This document shows, piece by piece, positions 44,377 to 54,079 of a DNA stretch of 64,000 bases (position 1 is the first letter of the stretch; each line of letters begins with the position of its first letter). The notes beneath the pieces were generated by a model. It was not told the DNA's origin. It saw nothing but the letters and a program-made list of their open reading frames with translations, and did no database searches. Source of the stretch: Streptococcus oralis (GTDB lineage: Bacteria > Bacillota > Bacilli > Lactobacillales > Streptococcaceae); assembly GCF_004127215.1 (NCBI RefSeq), contig NZ_QEWJ01000006.1, forward strand, positions 62,001 to 126,000, given 5' to 3'. A program made the position numbers and the translations under genes.

Positions 44377-44528
44377 ATACTCTTCGAAAATCTCTTCAAA
44401 CCACGTCAGCGTCGCCTTACCGTAGATATATGTAACTGACTTCGTCAGTCTTATCTACAACCTCAAAGCGTTACTTTGAGCAACCTGCGGCTAGCTTCCT
44501 AGTTTGCTCTTTGATTTTCATTGAGTAT
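44377..44528. repeat. BOX element (boxA-boxB-boxC)
   Basis: About 152 bp. ATACTCTTCGAAAATCTC starts the boxA end and GATTTTCATTGAGTAT closes boxC, both outward-facing imperfect inverted repeats. The segment CGTCAGCGTCGCCTTACCGT contains the complement of the BOX-PCR primer with one change. One boxB-like unit is present (ACTGACTTCGTCAGT palindrome). BOX repeats are small mobile-like elements of pneumococcus and relatives. Confidence 0.9.
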
Positions 44529-44532
44529 TAAT

Positions 44533-45315
44533 TTATGAAAAGTCAGCTTTGCTTTTGACGTCGCTGTATTCTTCAGCGATTTCTTGGCTGAGAATATCTT
44601 CATAGGCAGGGAGTTGGATGTCCTGACCGTATTTTTTCTTGAGAGCAGTAGTGACTAGGCGATAAGCTAGATTGGCATTACGAGAGAGGATAGGTCCGTG
44701 GAAGTAGGAACCAAAGACATTCTTGTAATGAACCCCTTCACCGACCTTTTCTTCGTTGTTCCCATTTCCGTAAACAACTTGACCGAGTGGTTTTTGGTCA
44801 TCTGAGAGGAAGGTACGACCCTGGTGATTCTCAAATCCATAGTAGGTTTCATCGAATTCTTCATTGTGAATCTTGATATCACCGATAAAGCGGTTATTGG
44901 TCTGGTTGAGGGTATAGTGGCCCATGACCCCTAGACCTTCGATGCGCTTGCCTGAAGCTTCAACATAATATTGTCCCAATAGTTGAAAACCACCGCAGAT
45001 GGCTAGAACAACACCATCGTTTTGGATGTAGTTGTCAATGCTCTCTTTTTTAGCAGGAAGATCGCCAGCGATAATACTTTGTTCAAAGTCTTGACCCCCA
45101 CCGAAAAAGGCGATATCGTAGTGGTTTTCATCAAAGTCATCATGGAGAGAAACGATGTCAACTGTTACATGAGCTCCGAGTTTCTCAGCCACATACTTGA
45201 GCATGAGGATATTTCCATTGTCCCCGTAGGTATTCATGAGGTTTCCATAGAGGTGGGCGATGTTAAGCTGATAAGGGTAGTTGCCAGCTTTTGAGGAAAG
45301 TGAAGTATAAACCAT
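44533..45315 (-). CDS. gatD: Lipid II isoglutaminyl synthase, glutaminase subunit GatD
   Basis: 260 aa class I glutamine amidotransferase that supplies ammonia to MurT to amidate D-Glu of lipid II. The nucleophile Cys is in [11 protein letters not shown] (Cys107), preceded by [10 protein letters not shown], and the His is in GFENHQGRT or YFHGPI. Its ATG overlaps the murT stop in TAATG, giving strict coupling. Amidated stem peptides are needed for transpeptidation and beta-lactam resistance. Confidence 0.93.
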   Translation of the reverse strand: MVYTSLSSKAGNYPYQLNIAHLYGNLMNTYGDNGNILMLKYVAEKLGAHVTVDIVSLHDDFDENHYDIAFFGGGQDFEQSIIAGDLPAKKESIDNYIQNDGVVLAICGGFQLLGQYYVEASGKRIEGLGVMGHYTLNQTNNRFIGDIKIHNEEFDETYYGFENHQGRTFLSDDQKPLGQVVYGNGNNEEKVGEGVHYKNVFGSYFHGPILSRNANLAYRLVTTALKKKYGQDIQLPAYEDILSQEIAEEYSDVKSKADFS

Positions 45316-46658
45316 TAGTTCATCTCCTTTCTAACAATCTGACGACTAGCCAGTAGTTCGCGGAATTCAAGCATAGCAGTATAGGTAGCTAGGATATAGG
45401 CATGCTTGCAGTCTTGGTTCTCAATGGTTTTGAGAACTTGCTCCAGATTGCTTGTCTCAGTGATTTTATCAGCTGGGTAGCCGGTCACCCGAAGACGGCG
45501 AGCGATTTCAGAATGACGAACACCACCAGCGTTGATTTCAGGAATGTCCATGTCAGTGATTTGTTCAAAGTCTGCATCCCAGATCCAGCTAGTGTCAATT
45601 CCGTCTGCATAGTTGGCATTGAGGAGGACAGATAGGCTAAATGGATAAGGAGCTAGTTTAATCATCTCGATGGCTTGAGTTGCACCGACTGGATTCTTAA
45701 TCAAGACGAGAGTACATTCCTTGTCGCCGATATGGAAGGTTTCCTGACGACCAAAGACAGCACGGCTCTTGTCAAATCCTTGCTTGATGAGTTGTGAATC
45801 AGCCCCGAGGAAACGGGCGATGGCAACCGCAGCTAGCGCATTGTAGATATTGTAAAGCCCACCGATTTGGATGCCGTATTCTTGGCCGTCAATGACAAAA
45901 CGAGAGCGATTGTTGGTCAACTCAACCAAGTCTGTCAGACGGTAGTCCAATTCAGGACGTTTGCAGCCACAATTTTCACAGATATAGGCACCCAAGTTGG
46001 CATAGGTATTGTTCTCGTATTTGAGGATACCTTGGCAGTCAGGACAGAGGATTCCTTCGGTATTGTAGTGAGCTAGTTGGGCTGGTCCTTTTTCCAAGTC
46101 AAAACCGAAATACTGTACAGGATTTGGAATAGCTGGCTTGTAGAAAAGCGGACTGTCGCCATTGAGGAGAACAGTAGCCGTAGGCACCTTACGAATGGCA
46201 TCCAAAATCATCTTATAAGTCGTATAAATCTCACCATAGCGGTCCATCTGGTCACGGAAAATATTAGTGATGACAAAAAGGCTAGGATGGATGTAATCAC
46301 AGATACGAGATAGACTGGCCTCGTCAATTTCTAGAACGGCAATGTTTTTCCCAGTTTTAGAGGATTTGGCCGTCAAGAAGGTTGTCGTAATCCCTGTGAT
46401 CATATTGGCGCCACTAGGATTGGTCAGAACCTGACCATAAACTTCTTTTAAAATGCCGACAGTGAGGGCAGTTGTCAGGGTTTTTCCGTTGGTTCCAGTG
46501 ACCACGACGATCTCGTAGTTCTTCGCTAGATGTTGTAAAATATCTTTATCAAATTGAAGGGCAAGTTTCCCTGGGAGCGTACTTCCACGGCCAAGACGGC
46601 TCAAGATGAAGTGAGATGAACGCCCAGCAAGAAGGCCCAAAGTAGTTTTTAATTTCAT
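45315..46658 (-). CDS. murT: Lipid II isoglutaminyl synthase, Mur-ligase subunit MurT
   Basis: 447 aa Mur-ligase homologue, partner of GatD. The P-loop is [12 protein letters not shown] near residue 57. A MurT-specific zinc ribbon inserted near residues 204-228 has two knuckles, CPDC and CENC. The C-terminal DUF1727 domain starts about residue 310. The minus strand reads TGATATAAT, six bases, then ATG, so the mRNA is probably leaderless. Confidence 0.93.
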   Translation of the reverse strand: MKLKTTLGLLAGRSSHFILSRLGRGSTLPGKLALQFDKDILQHLAKNYEIVVVTGTNGKTLTTALTVGILKEVYGQVLTNPSGANMITGITTTFLTAKSSKTGKNIAVLEIDEASLSRICDYIHPSLFVITNIFRDQMDRYGEIYTTYKMILDAIRKVPTATVLLNGDSPLFYKPAIPNPVQYFGFDLEKGPAQLAHYNTEGILCPDCQGILKYENNTYANLGAYICENCGCKRPELDYRLTDLVELTNNRSRFVIDGQEYGIQIGGLYNIYNALAAVAIARFLGADSQLIKQGFDKSRAVFGRQETFHIGDKECTLVLIKNPVGATQAIEMIKLAPYPFSLSVLLNANYADGIDTSWIWDADFEQITDMDIPEINAGGVRHSEIARRLRVTGYPADKITETSNLEQVLKTIENQDCKHAYILATYTAMLEFRELLASRQIVRKEMN

Positions 46659-46664
46659 GTTTCT

Positions 46665-46673
46665 ATTATATCA
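46665..46673 (-). promoter_or_regulatory. Extended -10 promoter of murT-gatD, giving a leaderless mRNA
   Basis: TGATATAAT on the minus strand, then AGAAAC, then ATG (46658-46656). No ribosome site. Confidence 0.6.
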
Positions 46674-46712
46674 TAAAAGAGGGAAAAGACAGATTTGAGA
46701 TTTCGCAGAAAC

Positions 46713-46736
46713 AAAAACAGCCCAAAGAGGGCTGTT
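46713..46736 (-). terminator. Terminator of the disulfide reductase gene
   Basis: On the minus strand AACAGCCC and GGGCTGTT form a stem followed by TTTTGT. Confidence 0.75.
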
Positions 46737-46757
46737 GGTTAACAAATCAGTCTCAAC

Positions 46758-48074
46758 TTAGATAGCAAACAAGTCATTCAAGTTCTCAGCCAAGGTTGGG
46801 TGAGTGAAGATCTGTTTTGTGAAGTAAGTGTAAGGAATTTTGTTGTCCATAGCAACAGTGATGATGTTGATAATTTCTTGAGAACCTTCTGAGAAGATAG
46901 TTGCACCAAGAATTTCTTTGGTTTCAGTATTAACAACAGCTTTGAAAGCACCGCGAAGGTCGCCATTTACATGACCACGAGGCATCGCAGCAACAGGGAT
47001 TTCCTTAACGGCGTATGGAAGTTTCAAATCAGCTGCTTGACTTTCCGTCAAGCCAACTTGAGAAAGAGCTGGTGTGATGAACATGGTGTTTGGTACATTG
47101 AGCCGGTCTTCGAGTGTGTAGCTGCCATCTCCAGCAAGGTAGCTGTAAACAACACGGAAGTCATCAAGTGAAATGTAAGTAAATTGAGGTCCACCGTTGA
47201 CGTCCCCAACTGCAAAGACACCAGGAACGTTTGTTTGACAATGTTTGTCGACCTTGATAGCACCACGCTCAGTTAGTTCAATATCTGTATTTTCAAGTTG
47301 AAGTGGTTCTACATTCGGTTTACGTCCAGTTGCGTAGAGAAGGGCATCGAAACGGTAAGTTTCCTTTTCAGTTACGACGAGGACTTGATCACCGTCGTTT
47401 TTGATTTCAGTAGTATGGATGTTTTGAAGCAATTCAATACCGTCTTCTTCCATGTATTGTTTAGCAAGAGCTGCGATGGAAGGTTCTGCACGAGGAAGGA
47501 ATGTATCCAAGGCATCTAGGACTGTGACTTTGCTACCAAGTTTGTTGTAGAGTCCAGCAAATTCAAGACCGATGTTTCCACCACCAAGGACTCCAAGTTT
47601 TTCAGGCAATTTGTCCAAGTTTTGGATACCTGTTGAGTCAAAGACATTTTTACTTGTAGCAAGTCCAGGAATTGGCAAGACGTTTGAAACAGCGCCAGTG
47701 TTGATGACAATTGTTTCAGCAGTCATTTCTTGTTTTTCGTCACCAGCCTGGATCTCGATCACCTTATTTGACACGAAATGTGCCTCTGCATCAATGACAT
47801 CAACGCCATTATCGGCCAACATTTTATAATTTTTAGCGTTAAGACGACCAGTCACCGCACCACGCTCTTTCATGGTATCGTCAAATGACCAGCCCTTTTC
47901 AGCCGCTACAATCATAGTCTTGGTTGGGATACAAGCAATATTAATGCAAGTACCACCATACATCGCTTTACTGCGCTCGATGACAGCAACTTTTTTTCCA
48001 GCCGCATTCATCTTAGCAGCCAAAGTCTTACCGGCTTTACCAAATCCAATGACAATTAAATCGTATGTTAACAT
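46758..48074 (-). CDS. FAD-dependent pyridine nucleotide-disulfide oxidoreductase (RclA/Mer-like)
   Basis: 438 aa class I flavoprotein disulfide reductase. The FAD-binding GFGKAGKTLA near residue 10 and redox pair GGTCINIACIPTK (Cys43, Cys48) are clear. The NAD(P)H-binding GGGNIGLEFA lies near residue 165, the second FAD motif is VFAVGDVNG, and the dimer domain ends with TYFTKQIFTHPTLAENL (catalytic His). It resembles RclA-type enzymes tied to hypochlorite or metal stress; the substrate is unknown. Start ATG with AGGAGGA. Confidence 0.88.
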   Translation of the reverse strand: MLTYDLIVIGFGKAGKTLAAKMNAAGKKVAVIERSKAMYGGTCINIACIPTKTMIVAAEKGWSFDDTMKERGAVTGRLNAKNYKMLADNGVDVIDAEAHFVSNKVIEIQAGDEKQEMTAETIVINTGAVSNVLPIPGLATSKNVFDSTGIQNLDKLPEKLGVLGGGNIGLEFAGLYNKLGSKVTVLDALDTFLPRAEPSIAALAKQYMEEDGIELLQNIHTTEIKNDGDQVLVVTEKETYRFDALLYATGRKPNVEPLQLENTDIELTERGAIKVDKHCQTNVPGVFAVGDVNGGPQFTYISLDDFRVVYSYLAGDGSYTLEDRLNVPNTMFITPALSQVGLTESQAADLKLPYAVKEIPVAAMPRGHVNGDLRGAFKAVVNTETKEILGATIFSEGSQEIINIITVAMDNKIPYTYFTKQIFTHPTLAENLNDLFAI

Positions 48075-48414
48075 TTTTAAATCCTCCTATTTGATTTAAT
48101 TCTAGCACAAGAAAAAAACTTTTGCACAAATCTGCTACGGGAAAAAATATTGGACTAAAATAGTCTAACGAAAGCTTTCGGGAATCAAGTTCAAAAAATA
48201 GAAAAATCGTTTACATGATTTTCCTTAAAGATTCTACTATCTTTTGCCCCGCTCTTGTGTTATACTAGATAAGTTGCAAAGAAACTCGTACTTTTCTTTC
48301 GTGGAAAAGAAGCAACACGGTATCTCGTTTTTGTTGAAGATACGTCATGAAAAGAAAAGTATAAACTAAAGCCCTATAGGGTGGCTTCGCACCACCTTTA
48401 GAAAGAAGAATAAC
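48075..48414 (+). promoter_or_regulatory. cshA promoter and long structured leader
   Basis: 340 bp without a gene. An extended -10 TGTTATACT lies at 48258-48266, giving a leader of about 140 nt. TACTTTTCTTTC (48289-48300) pairs with GAAAAGAAAAGTA (48349-48361), and inside it GTATC pairs with GATAC. Near the end CCCTATAGGG and GGTGGCTTCGCACC form alternative hairpins just before the AGAAAGAAG ribosome site. This is the layout of an RNA-structure-sensing leader. Confidence 0.5.
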
Positions 48415-49992
48415 GTGAAATTTAATGAATTTAACTTGTCTGCTGAATTGCTAGCAGAGATTGAAAAAGCTGGATTTGTAGAAGCCAGTCCCATCCAAGA
48501 ACAGACCATTCCCTTGGCTCTCGAAGGAAAAGACGTTATCGGTCAAGCTCAGACTGGTACAGGGAAAACTGCAGCCTTTGGCTTGCCAACCCTTGAAAAA
48601 ATCCGTACAGAAGAAGCGACCATCCAAGCCTTGGTCATCGCTCCAACCCGTGAACTCGCTGTTCAAAGCCAAGAAGAACTCTTCCGATTTGGCCGTAGCA
48701 AGGGAGTGAAAGTTCGCTCAGTTTACGGTGGTTCAAGCATTGAAAAACAAATCAAAGCCCTTAAATCGGGTGCCCATATCGTGGTAGGAACACCAGGCCG
48801 TCTCTTGGACTTGATCAAACGTAAGGCTTTGAAATTGCACGATATTGAAACGCTTATCCTTGACGAAGCGGACGAAATGCTCAACATGGGCTTTCTTGAA
48901 GATATCGAAGCTATTATCTCTCGTGTTCCTGAAAGTCGTCAAACCTTACTCTTTTCAGCAACCATGCCAGATGCTATCAAACGTATCGGTGTTCAGTTTA
49001 TGAAAGAACCTGAGCATGTGAAGATTGCTGCTAAGGAATTGACAACAGAACTGGTGGACCAATACTATATTCGTGTCAAAGAACAAGAAAAATTCGACAC
49101 CATGACCCGTCTCATGGATGTGGAACAACCAGAACTCGCTATCGTGTTTGGTCGTACCAAACGCCGTGTGGATGAATTGACTCGTGGACTTAAAATCCGT
49201 GGCTTCCGTGCAGAAGGCATTCATGGTGATTTGGACCAAAACAAACGTCTTCGTGTCCTACGTGATTTTAAAAATGGGAATCTCGATGTTTTGGTTGCGA
49301 CAGACGTAGCAGCGCGTGGCTTGGATATTTCAGGTGTGACCCATGTCTACAATTACGATATTCCACAAGATCCTGAAAGTTATGTTCACCGTATCGGTCG
49401 TACAGGTCGTGCTGGTAAGTCAGGTCAATCTATTACCTTTGTTTCTCCAAATGAAATGGGTTACCTTCAAATTATTGAAAACTTGACTAAGAAACGCATG
49501 AAAGGTCTCAAACCAGCGACAGCAGACGAAGCCTTCCAAGCTAAAAAGCAAGTGGCTCTCAAGAAAATCGAACGTGATTTCGCAGATGAAAGCGTTCGTT
49601 CCAACTTTGAGAAGTTTGCTAAAGATGCTCGTAAGTTGGCTGCTGAATTTAGTCCTGAAGAATTGGCTATGTATATCTTGAGTCTGACTGTCCAAGATCC
49701 TGACAGTCTTCCGGAAGTTGAGATTGCACGTGAAAAACCACTACCATTTAAACCATCAGGTAATGGCTTCGGTGGAAAAGCTAAGGGAGGTCGTGGAGGC
49801 CGTCGTGGGGAGGATCGTCGAGACCGTGATCGCCGTGGCAATGGTCGTCGTGATGAGTTCAAGAAAGGTAGTCGTGAGAACGATCGTTTTGATAAAGACA
49901 GACGTTACCGAAATAAAGACAATAAAAAACCTCGCAACACTTCAAGCGAAAAGAAAACAGGCTTTGTTATTCGTAACAAGGGAGATAAATAG
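48415..49992 (+). CDS. cshA: DEAD-box RNA helicase CshA
   Basis: 525 aa ATP-dependent RNA helicase of the RNA degradosome and cold response. Motifs in order: Q motif (FVEASPIQEQTIP), I AQTGTGKT, Ia PTRELA, II DEAD, III SAT, V TDVAARGLD and VI HRIGRTGRAGKSG. A C-terminal domain and a basic Arg/Gly-rich tail (GGRGGRRGEDRRDRDRRGNG region, about residues 460-500) bind RNA. Start is GTG 48415. Long leader upstream. Confidence 0.93.
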   Translation: MKFNEFNLSAELLAEIEKAGFVEASPIQEQTIPLALEGKDVIGQAQTGTGKTAAFGLPTLEKIRTEEATIQALVIAPTRELAVQSQEELFRFGRSKGVKVRSVYGGSSIEKQIKALKSGAHIVVGTPGRLLDLIKRKALKLHDIETLILDEADEMLNMGFLEDIEAIISRVPESRQTLLFSATMPDAIKRIGVQFMKEPEHVKIAAKELTTELVDQYYIRVKEQEKFDTMTRLMDVEQPELAIVFGRTKRRVDELTRGLKIRGFRAEGIHGDLDQNKRLRVLRDFKNGNLDVLVATDVAARGLDISGVTHVYNYDIPQDPESYVHRIGRTGRAGKSGQSITFVSPNEMGYLQIIENLTKKRMKGLKPATADEAFQAKKQVALKKIERDFADESVRSNFEKFAKDARKLAAEFSPEELAMYILSLTVQDPDSLPEVEIAREKPLPFKPSGNGFGGKAKGGRGGRRGEDRRDRDRRGNGRRDEFKKGSRENDRFDKDRRYRNKDNKKPRNTSSEKKTGFVIRNKGDK

Positions 49993-49994
49993 GA

Positions 49995-50023
49995 AAAAGC
50001 GATTCACAATGTGAATCGCTTTT
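49995..50023 (+). terminator. Terminator of cshA
   Basis: AAAAGCGATTCAC and GTGAATCGCTTTT, a perfect 13-bp stem. Confidence 0.88.
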
Positions 50024-50203
50024 ATATATAAGGAGACCAAGGGGAAAAGAAGATGGATAATAGTAAAGGAAAGGTGAGATGGGAAGGGATCCTTAATTCA
50101 TCTTCTTATAATGTTATAATATCAAAAAAATGAAGTCTTGTCAATGAAAAATAATGATTTTTTCTAAAATATTTTTGCTTTTAAAAATTGCAATTCAATA
50201 AGC

Positions 50204-50218
50204 AATTTTCAGATAATT
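50204..50218 (+). promoter_or_regulatory. CodY-binding box upstream of codY
   Basis: AATTTTCAGATAATT matches the CodY consensus AATTTTCWGAAAATT at 14 of 15 positions. It lies directly before the -35 hexamer and suggests autoregulation. Confidence 0.7.
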
Positions 50219-50219
50219 A

Positions 50220-50248
50220 TTGAAATTTTAGGTTCTTTATGTTATAAT
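50220..50248 (+). promoter_or_regulatory. codY promoter
   Basis: TTGAAA (50220-50225), 17-bp spacer, TATAAT (50243-50248). Confidence 0.8.
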
Positions 50249-50274
50249 GGTAGCGATTAAATGCGAGGTGAAAA

Positions 50275-51063
50275 ATGGCACATTTATTAGAAAAGACAAG
50301 AAAAATTACATCAATTTTGAAACGCTCTGAAGAGCAAATGCAGGATGAACTTCCATACAATGCCATTACACGTCAACTAGCAGACATTATTGATTGCAAT
50401 GCCTGTATTGTCAATAGCAAGGGACGACTTTTGGGCTATTTTATGCGCTATAAAACCAATACCGATCGCGTAGAGCAGTTTTTCCAAACCAAGACGTTTC
50501 CAGATGACTATGTACAAGGGGCAAACATGATCTATGACACGGAAGCCAATCTTCCTGTTGAACATGATTTGACCATTTTCCCTGTTGAGAGCCGTGCGGA
50601 CTTTCCAGATGGTTTGACAACCATTGCTCCCATTCATGTATCAGGGATTCGCCTAGGTTCCTTGATTATTTGGCGTAATGATAAGAAATTTGAAGATGAG
50701 GATTTGATTCTCGTTGAGATTGCGAGCACGGTGGTAGGGATTCAACTCTTGAACTTCCAACGTGAAGAAGATGAAAAAAATATTCGCCGTCGTACGGCTG
50801 TTACCATGGCGGTCAATACTCTCTCCTATTCAGAACTTCGTGCCGTATCAGCTATTTTAGCTGAGTTGGATGGGAATGAAGGACAATTGACTGCATCTGT
50901 CATTGCTGACCGTATCGGAATCACGCGCTCAGTAATCGTCAATGCTCTCCGTAAGCTAGAGTCGGCAGGAATTATTGAGAGTCGCTCGCTCGGAATGAAG
51001 GGGACTTATCTCAAAGTTCTAATTGGTGATATTTTTGAGGAAGTGAAAAAGAGGGACTACTAA
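50275..51063 (+). CDS. codY: GTP/branched-chain amino-acid responsive repressor CodY
   Basis: 262 aa global nutrient regulator. An N-terminal GAF domain (about 1-155) binds Ile/Val/Leu. A C-terminal winged helix-turn-helix follows (about 180-250, with [26 protein letters not shown]). Start ATG behind GCGAGGTG. Its stop overlaps the pncA start in TAATG, so the two are translationally coupled. A CodY box overlaps its own promoter region. Confidence 0.95.
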   Translation: MAHLLEKTRKITSILKRSEEQMQDELPYNAITRQLADIIDCNACIVNSKGRLLGYFMRYKTNTDRVEQFFQTKTFPDDYVQGANMIYDTEANLPVEHDLTIFPVESRADFPDGLTTIAPIHVSGIRLGSLIIWRNDKKFEDEDLILVEIASTVVGIQLLNFQREEDEKNIRRRTAVTMAVNTLSYSELRAVSAILAELDGNEGQLTASVIADRIGITRSVIVNALRKLESAGIIESRSLGMKGTYLKVLIGDIFEEVKKRDY

Positions 51064-51638
51064 TGGCAAAGGCTTTAATCTCGATTGACTATACAGAGGA
51101 TTTCGTAGCAGACAACGGAAAGCTAACTGCTGGAGCACCTGCTCAAGCAATATCAGAGGCAATCAATCAGGTGACCAGACTGGCTTTTGATTGTGGAGAC
51201 TATGTTTTCTTCACCATTGATGCTCATGAGGAAGGGGATGATTTTCATCCTGAGAGTAAACTCTTTCCACCGCACAACATCATTGGGACTAGTGGCCGTA
51301 ACCTCTATGGCCCCCTAGCTGATTTCTATGCGGAAAATAAGGACGATAGTCGCGTCTTTTGGATGGACAAGCGTCACTATTCAGCATTTTCAGGAACGGA
51401 CCTCGATATTCGCTTGCGAGAACGTCGGGTCGATACCGTCATCTTAACTGGTGTTTTGACGGATATTTGTGTTCTTCATACTGCTATTGATGCCTATAAT
51501 CTAGGTTATAAAATCGAGGTTGTCAAACCTGCGGTTGCTTCTATCTGGCCAGAAAATCATCAGTTTGCTCTTGGGCATTTTAAGAACACTCTGGGAGCCA
51601 AATTATTGGATGAAAATCTTGATGAAATTAAAGAATGA
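51063..51638 (+). CDS. pncA: Nicotinamidase (isochorismatase superfamily)
   Basis: 191 aa enzyme converting nicotinamide to nicotinate for NAD salvage. The catalytic triad is Asp9 (ISIDYTEDF), Lys103 (WMDKRHYSAF) and Cys136 (LTDICVLHTAID). Metal ligands are Asp53, His55 (IDAHEEGDD) and His71 (PPHNI). The homologous pneumococcal enzyme has been described as a nicotinamidase with these residues. It is coupled to codY by a 1-bp overlap. Confidence 0.92.
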   Translation: MAKALISIDYTEDFVADNGKLTAGAPAQAISEAINQVTRLAFDCGDYVFFTIDAHEEGDDFHPESKLFPPHNIIGTSGRNLYGPLADFYAENKDDSRVFWMDKRHYSAFSGTDLDIRLRERRVDTVILTGVLTDICVLHTAIDAYNLGYKIEVVKPAVASIWPENHQFALGHFKNTLGAKLLDENLDEIKE

Positions 51639-51718
51639 TTCCCTTGGAAAAATGAAAAAAATCTGAAAAAAGTGTTGACAAAGATTTTGAAAGTTGATAT
51701 ACTAGTAAAGTAATCGAC

Positions 51719-51804
51719 GCGGGGATGGCGGAATTGGCAGACGCGCAGGACTAAGGATCCTGTGACCGCTTTAGGTCGTGAGGGTTCAAGTCCCTCTCTC
51801 CGCA
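51719..51804 (+). tRNA. tRNA-Leu (anticodon AAG)
   Basis: 86 nt without encoded CCA. GCGGGGA pairs with TCTCCGC in the acceptor stem, with A as discriminator. The anticodon stem CAGGA/TCCTG encloses CTAAGGA, giving anticodon AAG at 51753-51755. The long variable arm (GACC...GGTC) is class II, as required for Leu, and the T-arm reads GAGGGTTCAAGTCCCTC. A34 would be read as inosine if modified. Confidence 0.95.
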
Positions 51805-51811
51805 TAGGGTA

Positions 51812-51837
51812 AGAGTTAGCTTTGGCTAGCTCTTTTT
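51812..51837 (+). terminator. Terminator after tRNA-Leu
   Basis: GAGTTAGC and GCTAGCTC around TTTG, then TTTTTG. A similar hairpin (AAAGTTAGC/GCTAGCTTTC) recurs near 51956. Confidence 0.75.
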
Positions 51838-52073
51838 GTTTTTCTAAAGAAGACTAGAGAAAGCATTTTGGATATCGAAAGCTATCGGCATCAAGAACTA
51901 TCAATTATAGAATGGAGTCGATTTTTGATTGGTAAAACGTGTTCTAATATGAGGAAAGTTAGCTCTTGCTAGCTTTCTTCATTTTTTCAACAAATAAATC
52001 AAAAATTTTTTTCGATTTCATAAACATTTCATATTTGGATTTTATAATAGTCTTACAAATATGGAGGTGACAA

Positions 52074-53351
52074 ATGAATCCAATCCAAAGAGCTTGGGCT
52101 TATGTCAGCAGAAAACGACTGAGAAGTTTTATTTTATTTCTGATTTTATTGGTCCTATTGGCCGGAATTTCAGCTTGTTTGACGCTGATGAAGTCCAACA
52201 AAACAGTGGAAACCAATCTTTACAAATCTCTCAATACCTCTTTTTCTATTAAGAAGATAGAAAATGGACAGACCTTCAAGTTATCGGACCTAGCATCCGT
52301 TAGCAAGATTAAGGGACTGGAAAATGTCTCTCCTGAACTCGAGACGGTCGCAAAACTGAAAGACAAGGAAGCAGTGAGTGGTGAGCAGAGCGTAGAACGC
52401 GATGATTTGTCAGCTGCGGACAAGAACTTGGTTAGTTTAACGGCTCTTGAGGATTCATCCAAGGATGTCACCTTTACCAGTTCGGCTTTCAACCTAAAAG
52501 AGGGCCGACACCTTCAAAAAGGGGATGCTAAGAAAATCCTGATCCACGAAGAGTTGGCTAAGAAGAACAATCTTTCGCTTCATGACAAGATTCGCTTAGA
52601 TGCTGGACAGTCAGAATCTGGAAAAGGGCAAACAGTAGAGTTTGAGATTGTCGGCATCTTTTCTGGTAAAAAACAAGAGAAATTCACAGGCTTGTCTTCT
52701 GACTTCAGTGAAAACCAAGTCTTTACAGACTATGAAAGTAGCCAAACTCTTCTGGGAAATAGTGAACCGCAAGTCAGTGCAGCCCGCTTCTATGTAGAAA
52801 ATCCTAAGGAAATGGACGAACTCATGAAGCAGGTGGAAAACTTGGCCTTGGAAAATCAAGGATACCAAGTTGAGAAGGAAAACAAGGCCTTTGAACAGAT
52901 TAAAGACTCAGTTGCAACCTTCCAAACCTTCCTAACCATCTTCCTTTATGGGATTATGATAGCTGGAGCTGGAGCCTTGATTTTGGTCTTGTCTCTCTGG
53001 TTGAGAGAACGGGTCTACGAAGTGGGAATTTTACTGGCACTTGGAAAAGGCAAGAGCTCGATCTTTCTACAGTTCTGTTTAGAGGTAATGTTGGTATCTC
53101 TTGGAGCTTTGCTTCCATCCTTTATCGCTGGAAATGCCATTACATCCTATCTACTCCAAACTGTACTAGCCAGTGGAGATCAGGCAAGCTTACAGGACAC
53201 GCTGGCCAAAGCAAGCGGTCTATCAACCAGTCTCCTATCCTTTGCAGAATCCTATGTTTTTCTGCTCCTGATTGGTTGCTTATCAGTAGCCCTTTGTTTC
53301 GTATTCTTATTTAGAAAATCGCCTAAGGAAATTTTATCATCTATTAGTTAA
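52074..53351 (+). CDS. vex1: ABC transporter permease Vex1 (FtsX/MacB-like)
   Basis: 425 aa. One transmembrane helix lies near residues 18-40, then a large extracellular domain (about 45-275), then three helices in the C-terminal FtsX domain (about 290-420), a MacB-type permease. It pairs with Vex3 and the ATPase Vex2. In pneumococcus this locus was described as exporting a peptide signal tied to vancomycin tolerance, an interpretation later disputed. Start ATG behind TGGAGG. Confidence 0.88.
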   Translation: MNPIQRAWAYVSRKRLRSFILFLILLVLLAGISACLTLMKSNKTVETNLYKSLNTSFSIKKIENGQTFKLSDLASVSKIKGLENVSPELETVAKLKDKEAVSGEQSVERDDLSAADKNLVSLTALEDSSKDVTFTSSAFNLKEGRHLQKGDAKKILIHEELAKKNNLSLHDKIRLDAGQSESGKGQTVEFEIVGIFSGKKQEKFTGLSSDFSENQVFTDYESSQTLLGNSEPQVSAARFYVENPKEMDELMKQVENLALENQGYQVEKENKAFEQIKDSVATFQTFLTIFLYGIMIAGAGALILVLSLWLRERVYEVGILLALGKGKSSIFLQFCLEVMLVSLGALLPSFIAGNAITSYLLQTVLASGDQASLQDTLAKASGLSTSLLSFAESYVFLLLIGCLSVALCFVFLFRKSPKEILSSIS

Positions 53352-53363
53352 GAAGGAGAAATC

Positions 53364-53996
53364 ATGACTTTATTACAATTACAAGATGTTACCTACCGTT
53401 ATAAGAACACTGCTGAGGCAGTTTTATATCAGATCAAGTATAATTTTGAACCCGGAAAGTTTTATAGTATCATTGGTGAGTCAGGAGCAGGAAAATCCAC
53501 TCTCTTGTCCCTGCTTGCGGGTCTAGATAGTCCTGTTGAAGGTTCTATCCTTTTCCAAGGAGAGGACATTCGGAATAAGGGATATTCTTATCATCGCATG
53601 CACCATATTTCTCTGGTCTTTCAAAATTATAATTTGATTGATTACCTTTCTCCACTGGAAAATATCCGCTTGGTCAACAAAAAAGCAAACAAGGATACAC
53701 TTCTTGAACTTGGTCTGGATGAAAGTCAGATCAAGCGGAATGTTCTCCAGTTATCAGGTGGTCAACAGCAACGTGTTGCCATTGCTCGCAGTTTGGTCTC
53801 AGAAGCTCCAGTTATTCTAGCTGATGAGCCAACAGGAAATCTGGACCCTAAAACTGCCGGAGATATTATCGAACTGCTCAAGTCACTTGCTGAGAAAACA
53901 GGTAAATGTGTAATCGTTGTCACCCACAGTAAAGAAGTGGCACAAGCGTCAGATATTACACTTGAGTTGAAGGACAAGAAACTGACTGAAATATAG
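53364..53996 (+). CDS. vex2: ABC transporter ATP-binding protein Vex2
   Basis: 210 aa ATPase of the MacB/LolD type. Walker A GESGAGKST near residue 38, signature LSGGQQQR, Walker B VILADEPTGNLDP and VVTHSKE H-loop. The ADEPTGNLD motif is characteristic of the MacB/FtsE group. It begins 12 bp after vex1, behind AAGAAGGAGAA. An unusual structured segment follows before vex3. Confidence 0.92.
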   Translation: MTLLQLQDVTYRYKNTAEAVLYQIKYNFEPGKFYSIIGESGAGKSTLLSLLAGLDSPVEGSILFQGEDIRNKGYSYHRMHHISLVFQNYNLIDYLSPLENIRLVNKKANKDTLLELGLDESQIKRNVLQLSGGQQQRVAIARSLVSEAPVILADEPTGNLDPKTAGDIIELLKSLAEKTGKCVIVVTHSKEVAQASDITLELKDKKLTEI

Positions 53997-54079
53997 AATC
54001 TAGTTATTAAACTTTAAAATAGTATTAGTTGGTAATCAGATACGTGTATAGTAATAATAACCGAAGTGAGTCATTAACA

